Under the pieces are notes generated by a model. That model was not told where the DNA came from. It saw nothing but the letters and a program-made list of their open reading frames with translations, and ran no database searches. DNA of 64,000 bases from Megalobrama amblycephala. Taxonomy: Eukaryota; Chordata; Actinopteri; Cypriniformes; Xenocyprididae. Both the position numbers and the translations under genes were made by a program. The stretch lies in contig NC_063049.1 of NCBI RefSeq assembly GCF_018812025.1, positions 13,240,258 to 13,304,257 on the forward strand, in the 5' to 3' direction. This document shows positions 55,851-64,000 of this stretch, piece by piece. Each line of letters begins with the position of its first letter. The stretch's first letter is position 1.

Positions 55851-55987
55851 TGTTGAGACTGTAAAAAATATATGGACGACGCACCTTCACTCTCTTCCAT
55901 TGTCATAACTAAGGCCGCGTGTTTGGCTTCACTTTTCAGGACTCGTGTTGCACGCTTGGTTGAGACATGCCTTCATAATCATCTCTA

Positions 55988-56367
55988 AAGGCAGAAACAC
56001 ACCAAGCCGACGTTTGGCCGTTGGGCAGTTTTTGTTCGTCGGCCTACTAAGTTTTCTCAGTGTGTTCCGCACCGTCGGCTGAAGTTGGTCCTCGTCGGCT
56101 TTTTTCGGCCGATTCGACATGTTGAGCTCGTTGGTCCATTGGGCCGTCTGATCATTCTGATTGGCTGTTCAGCTACTGCCACCTGCTGGTACGGAAAGGC
56201 ATTTCATCTTGCGCAGGCGCAGAACGGACTTGCTACTTGGCCGTCGGCTGTCGAGCGTCAGTTTGGTGTGTCAGGCAAACTCTGGACCCAGAATCTGCCG
56301 ACGTGAACCAACCTCACAGTCTGATTTCGTCGCCATTAGTTCGTCGGCTTGGTGAGTTCCTGCCTTA
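55988..56367. mobile_element. Second copy of the ACACACCAAGCCGACG TIR element
   Basis: Ends AAGGCAGAAACACACCAAGC and GTCGGCTTGGTGAGTTCCTG then CCTT. The interior GTGTTCCGCACCGTCGGC matches the copy at 43660-44062 in the opposite orientation. Confidence 0.8.
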
Positions 56368-56369
56368 AG

Positions 56370-57500
56370 AGCTGTGATTGTATTGTTTGGGTCGGACATG
56401 ACGCACAAAGGGTCGTTTGCTGTATTTTTGTGATTCCTCTAGGTGGCACTAGTGCAGCACAAAATACATAGACTACGTCACCTTTAAACGGTACAGCACG
56501 TTGGCTTACCAAAAAATAAACTCTAAGACAGGTGTCAGTTTAAAAGTATGCCAGAAGTATATTTTATAAATTAAGAATTAATAATAAGTATAACGTAATA
56601 ATTAGGCCTATTAGTAGCCTATTACAAATAATAATTAATTAAACCCAATATAAATAAATAAAAATATAAGTATTCTTTTAAAAATACGTTGAAATAATGC
56701 AAATTGGTGGCATTAACAAACGAAGACCATCGATTCCAAACTCCTAACTGCTTACAATCTGTCTTTAACATTTTAGCCTAGTTTTTGTAAAAATTAATTT
56801 CCCTGTGGAGAAAATAAAATAGCCTACTATTAAAATAGTTTCAGTTATGATTTTTTAATTTGATTTAGTCAAGTTAGTTTTGTATCCAATGCGATGTGAT
56901 TTTCGAAGATCGAGATCTGGCAGCAGCAGCACATTTTTCCTTTTGGGTGAGCGATTTGTGGACAGCTTACTCTGCGCTCTAAAGCCTTCATAGGCCAGCA
57001 AACAAATGAGAACGCGCGACAGTGATGATAACATAACAACAGTGTGTAGGCGCCAAAGCTGCTGTAAGATCAGCATACCTGGAACCCTCCGTCACTGGCA
57101 GATTTCAAGAAAATTACTGTGGTTTCGCAAATAAATATGTGACGGACAGTTATACGCATTACCAACATTTTATCATGTAAGCTTTATGGTACACCTCAAA
57201 CAAAGGAATTTATAGTAATTTATAGTGTTTGTATTAATTAGCGAGTCCACGAATGGCTTGGGTATGCAGAGCATTCACAGCTTATATTGACCGTGCACAC
57301 CACTGTGATACACTAGTAGCGTAGTTTCGTTTGCTGATGCAAAGGACGAAAATTAGAAAATGAAACAAAGTTTTTATTATGCTTTTACCAGTGAAGACAA
57401 CAAGAGAAGCAGTACGGCCGAAGATAAACTTCTTTTGTCTTGGACAGGTAAGGGAATAGATTATTGTGTAGACCGCGCTCTAAAAGCCACAAGTGTACGT
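56370..57500. other. Intergenic, no gene recognised
   Basis: AT-rich with short open frames only. No element ends identified. Confidence 0.4.
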
Positions 57501-57502
57501 TT

Positions 57503-57905
57503 AAAGGGTTAGTTCACCTAAAAATGAAAATAATGTCATTTATTACTCACCCTCATGCCGATCCACACCCGTAATGAAGCTTCAGAGCATTATGAATCAG
57601 CGTGTCGAATCAGTGGTTCACAGCGCCAAAGTCACGTGATTTTAGCAATTTGGCAGTTTGACACGCGATCCGAATCATGATTCGACACAAAAGATTCATA
57701 ACGCTCCGAAGCTTACTGAACCAGTGTTTTGAAATCGGCTATCACTATATAAATTGAACCACTGTACTCACATGAACTGATTTAAATATGTTTTTAGTAC
57801 ATTAATGGATCTTGAGAGAGGAAATGTCATTGCTGGCTATGCAGGCCTCACTGAGCCATCGTATTTCAACAAAAATATCTTAATTTGTGCTCCGAAGATG
57901 AACAA
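57503..57905. repeat. Composite MITE copy, internally deleted
   Basis: Left end AAAGGGTTAGTTCACCTAAA. It then jumps directly into the TAGTGATGG-type core (ATGAATCAGCGTGTCGAATC ... GAAATCGGCTATCACTATA) and on to AACAAAAATATCTTAATTTG. The right outer end is missing. Confidence 0.7.
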
Positions 57906-58389
57906 ATTAACTACACATCTCAGTTCTTCAACAGCCATCATTGTTGTAAACTAATTGACCTTTCGCAAAGACCCGCCCCCCTTAGTTACTGTTGCTTTGT
58001 CAGACAAGCCGTGGCGCTGTCACGCCACACAGAGTGGAAAATACATCGCGGAGCAAAGAGGAAACTGACAACACATCGACAGACGAGACAGAGCAGGTTA
58101 CTTATGATATTAAACAAAGTCCCAGCTTTCAAACTGTGTAGTTATTAAAAAAATTCAAACAATAAATTTTGTGGCTCTTTAATGAGTTGTGACCATGACC
58201 GTGACAGATTGCTGTAGCGCCTCAGCTCAAGAGGCTCGTGAACCGATCATCTCTTCCTACTAGTCCATTTATAGCATCACATAAACATGAATGAACATGA
58301 GAATGAATGTTGTTTCAAACGCGGAAAGACGTCAATATGCACAATTTTTCAAGTTTAACTCCACCGAGGTTAATCTTCTAACTCCTGAC

Positions 58390-58648
58390 TGCTTTGTCAG
58401 ACAAAATGGCGGATGCGGCGTTCTGATTGGTTAGATCGCTTGTCAATCAAACTCCCCAAGCGCTCTGATGACGTGGCTGATTACGTTTCTGGTGATAATC
58501 TGTCAATCATCGCCCTGACAATGTGATTGGTCCGAACAGTTTCTGTTCGGGCATAATTACTCCTCTACGGATCGAGTCCAGACCGAACTCCCCGACCTCA
58601 AAATGTTGTGGGCGGGGCTAAGTTCGGCTGGCATCCAGGCTACCCAGA
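58390..58648. repeat. Relative of the 54319-54887 element, lacking the helicase piece
   Basis: TGCTTTGTCAGACAAAATGG at the left; GATCGAGTCCAGACCGAACT, AAAATGTTGTGGGCGGGGCT and GGCTGGCATCCAGGCTAC at the right. Confidence 0.6.
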
Positions 58649-58649
58649 A

Positions 58650-60580
58650 CCTTCAAACTTCAAACCTTTTTGAGGCAGTATTAATTTTGTTGACTCTTGA
58701 CACCTTCCTTTGCTAGTTTTTGTGATGCACCTGTAAAGTTTAGCATGGCATGTTCCATCACACTGCAGAGGATAAATTGCGCCAAACAGAATGTATTTCC
58801 AAGTGTGCTCAGTGGGACGCTTTGCACAGATTGTTTGAATTTCAGAAGAGAAGCAATGTAGATACGATTGACATCTGGAGGAAAGATCTGTTGAGAACTA
58901 GTGTCAACTGCTGTCTACCTGAGTGTAATGTACAGTTATTTACAAAACAGCAGTACAGTACTATAATGTGCAATACTCTCAGTTCTAGACAAGCCTCATT
59001 AGCTTCATGCAGAGAAGCTGAAATGCTCTCCAGTGGGGACCTTTAATAAGATCACCTTCAGAATGATGATGGATGCCATGTACTAACACCAGCACAAATG
59101 TTTTCATTTGATGGTTTTAGAGCATGAAAATGATTTTCATACCGAATGTAATTCACAAATCATTCACACCGCCACCGATGCAGTGAAATGCATGACATTT
59201 GGAGGGATGTAAATGACTTTAGTTTTGAATTTCTAATCGTTATAAACAAAGCACATAAAGGCTGACGCTAATTAGAGCTGTCGAGCAGCTTCATTAGCAG
59301 AAATCCACACATCTAATGTTGCCGTATTCCCCCTCCCACTAGGTTTATTTATAGACGATGTCAATAAACCTCATTTACAAACCCAGCTTTGTCTCCCAGG
59401 CTCCCTTGGAGAGCCCCAGTGCTTCATTTTCTTAGGCTAAAAACATTTCGCTGCTAAATCGCTCATCTTAATGCAAAAATATGCAGCTCATTGGTGATGG
59501 GAACGTGTTACTTTTTTGCACTTTCTTCTGTGAAATGAGGAAAACCCTTTCGAGAAAATGACTAGCTGTGCAGGCCATTTAATCTGACTTTGGGCTCCTG
59601 CAATGCAGTGCAATATCTCTGTGCCTCAGGCTTGACCAATCAGGGTGAAGAGCTGCTTATGTCATATCACCTGGTTTTCATTAATACGGAGACAATAGAC
59701 ATGCTGATGGCACCCACAGGACAAATACGACATCTCCGTCTCTTCAACGCTGATGTGAGTAGCAGACAGATGGGAACAATAGAGCAAGCTCTGGCTAACT
59801 GTTTGGGAGGGATCCAAAATAGGAGGGAAAGACAAGCGTTCAATCTGAGCGTGTAAACAGGCTGTCGTGTGTGTTGGTGCCTCGATGGTCATCCATCACT
59901 TTAAAGACGTTCATTGCAGTACAGACTTCATGGATGAAAATCAAAATGGCCTGGGAAGGAAAGCTGGAAAAATATGCATGTGCTTAATGCAGCCACCGCG
60001 TGAAACCGCAACAAGAGCGTCTCGTTCATTTTCAGTTGCTGGCGGAGCAGTGAAAACAAAGCAATCCGTCAGATAGGGAAGTGAAGCTGTAATATGGGCT
60101 GTTTGGCAGGCCTCATTTCATTGGCCAGCATTATTGCAGCAGCACTATTTTTGTTTGTTGCCTCAGTCAATAAAAATAGCTTGGCCAGACAATGCATGTC
60201 TGTCCTATGCAGCTGTCGACATCAACTACAACTCCTTTTATTATTTTTGTGCGAGCACAAAATATATAATCTCTGGAGAATGAGTTTTGTAACCAGTCCA
60301 GCAGTCTTGCTTGCTACTGAGAATGTGAAAATATTCACACATTCACTTTTGGGCATTAATGAAGCTTTCAGTTTTTGGTTATGTTTTATTGATTGCCAAA
60401 TGTTAGTTTTATCAGTAAAGTGAAATAATCATAATTTAAATATTCTTTTTGAACACTCGCTATGAATAGTTAATTATAGTAATTGAGCTGTAATGCATGA
60501 AATCGTCCAAAGTTATAATTTCAGAAGATATGCACCTGCCCTCAGACCATATAACTCATACATTAAAATATAAGAAATAT
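58650..60580. other. Longest repeat-poor stretch 3' of dnajc15
   Basis: No transposon ends or microsatellites seen. Open frames of 88-109 aa (58750, 59590, 60094) have no recognisable domain. In mammals ENOX1 lies next to DNAJC15 in opposing orientation, but I found no ENOX1-like exon. It could be intergenic or distal UTR/intron of a neighbour. Confidence 0.4.
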
Positions 60581-62668
<2,088 letters not shown>

Positions 62669-63313
62669 CTGAGAGCTCTGCAGTGCAGTATATTCACTCT
62701 TCTGAAGCAGCACTCATCATCATATGAATGACACACTGCTTGATAATAAGAGGTTTACATTCAGAGCAAACTTTGAAAACCACTTGAGAGCTCGACTACG
62801 TCTAATTCATTTTCCAAGGAAATGTCAGTTTGATCTGATACAGGAAGTCTAAATATACTCCAGGAGGTATTACTGTCTCTTCTCGTTTATTTGTTGTCTG
62901 TATGGTTTCCGATTTCCGTGTGCGCACTTGAAAACAACTCCGCTGAATATCGAGCTGTCATCTCTGAGTGGGATTAAAAGGCCTCAGCTTAGAAATTGAA
63001 AATTGACCTCTGCTTCTTTTACTAAGATTATTAACATTTCATTGCAGTTAGTCCGTTTCATTCTCTCTACTGAGAAAATGCAGATGTTCTGCTCACTGAT
63101 CTTTTATGATTAAGTTCAGAACAGTAATAGCTGAAGAAAGCCTGTTCTTAGAACTAATTATAGCACTTAATTGTTCAATTAATGATCTTGACTGGTTGAG
63201 GTGTTAATTTATATCACTTGTATCACAGTTTCCCATTGCTGCTTTGAAGTACACTAGTTATGGTATATTGTACATGTTTTTTTGTACTGTATTACGTACA
63301 TGGAAATGCAAGT

Positions 63314-63620
63314 CTAGGAGTGCCACTTAAAAAAAATAAAAAATAAAAAAAATAAAAAAAAACGAATAAAAAAATGTAAATAAATATAAATTTTCAAATC
63401 AAAATATTTCAAATTGTTTAGTTTACATTTAAAATATTAATGGAACTGTAACATTTTGAACTGCATATTAAAAACAATCACTGGCCAATAGCTTTTGTTA
63501 ATCCATCTGATTACCGCTTTTTTTTTGCCAGAGCTTTTGCCAAAGATTTTGTCAGTCATGTTATAATGCTATTGGACATGGGAGCAACCCAGAATTTCCA
63601 ACTAATTTTCAGACATTGCC
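63314..63620. repeat. Diverged relative of the 14496-15889 element (one arm)
   Basis: AGGAGTGCCACTTAAAAA, later GCCAGAGCTTTTGCCAAAGA, then TGCTATTGGACATGGGAGCA. These match, in order, the end, the GCAAATGCTTTT motif and the CCAATGGCATTTT / GGTTGCTCCCA segments of the 14496 element. Another fragment with TTGCCAGTTGCTTTTTTTGG lies at about 32848-32930. Confidence 0.5.
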
Positions 63621-64000
63621 ACTTTTTGCACCAATGCCAATTTGGGTTCCACTAGGGGTTGGATGGACTTTAATGCTTTGCCATGACGCTTGACGTTGAT
63701 CATGTGATATTAACACTAACAACATGGTCACCTTGCAGAAGACAACAGGCAGACGACCTTCAGACTGTTCTTAGTGTGCTATATCTTTTCTAACTGATCA
63801 GACTATCGGAACTCCAAAAAAATCCCATAGATTTACATTTACGCTCTGTTTTCATCAGTTAAAATGGCAAATAAATGCATACACCGAGAGCGCTCCACAA
63901 GTTATGTTTGTTTATACCACCTGGATCTGGTATGTTTTTAATAAGTAGATAAGACCATGTGCAGTTTACGTTGTAGAATAAAATGTCCAAGTATCTTTAA

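Overview
This window looks like nuclear DNA from a cyprinid (carp/zebrafish-type) fish. It carries two vertebrate genes with long introns and GT/AG splice sites. They sit among dense young inverted-repeat DNA transposons, a V-SINE-like tRNA-derived SINE, a 5S rRNA-derived SINE (SINE3 type), a Tc1 remnant and very long tetranucleotide tracts, the repeat mix expected of cyprinids. No bacterial gene, rRNA locus, CRISPR array or viral gene was seen. Nearly all other open frames are repeat or intron noise.

Gene layout. epsti1 (epithelial-stromal interaction 1) lies on the minus strand from 21431 down to 1905. I rebuilt ten coding exons whose splice phases join into one 327-codon frame. dnajc15 (MCJ/methylation-controlled J protein) lies on the plus strand from 21764 to 47923, with six coding exons giving 149 aa. 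The two start codons are 332 bp apart, head to head, so the genes probably share a bidirectional promoter. The same pairing (EPSTI1 next to DNAJC15) occurs at human 13q14. A cluster of GAAA-type interferon-response sequences lies about 0.3 kb inside epsti1 intron 1, which fits EPSTI1 being an interferon-responsive gene. DNAJC15 is a mitochondrial inner-membrane J-protein linked to import and respiratory-chain control. Nothing in the sequence says the two proteins work together.

Repeats by region. 1-21 kb: TTAA-flanked MITEs, a Tc1-type MITE, a 1.39 kb element with 0.4 kb terminal inverted repeats, and a decayed Tc1 transposase with a nested insertion. 21-48 kb (dnajc15 introns): a composite MITE with a second element inserted at a dated empty site, both SINEs, an (ATCC)n tract of about 200 bp, a hAT-like foldback nested in a TTAA palindrome, and several TTAA or hAT-like elements. 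48-64 kb (3' of dnajc15): two hAT-like elements with exact 8-bp target duplications, a TIR element carrying a RecQ-like helicase fragment, a standalone copy of the element found inside the composite MITEs, and a 2.1 kb GATA/GATG array with a higher-order period. The stretches 52.4-54.0 kb and 58.7-60.6 kb are the most repeat-poor and show no recognisable gene.

I read no novel protein-coding system here. The items most worth a second look are the compact divergent promoter with the intronic interferon-response cluster, the nested and composite transposons whose insertion order can be read directly, and the GATA array. All boundaries come from reading by eye; no alignment or database search was run.
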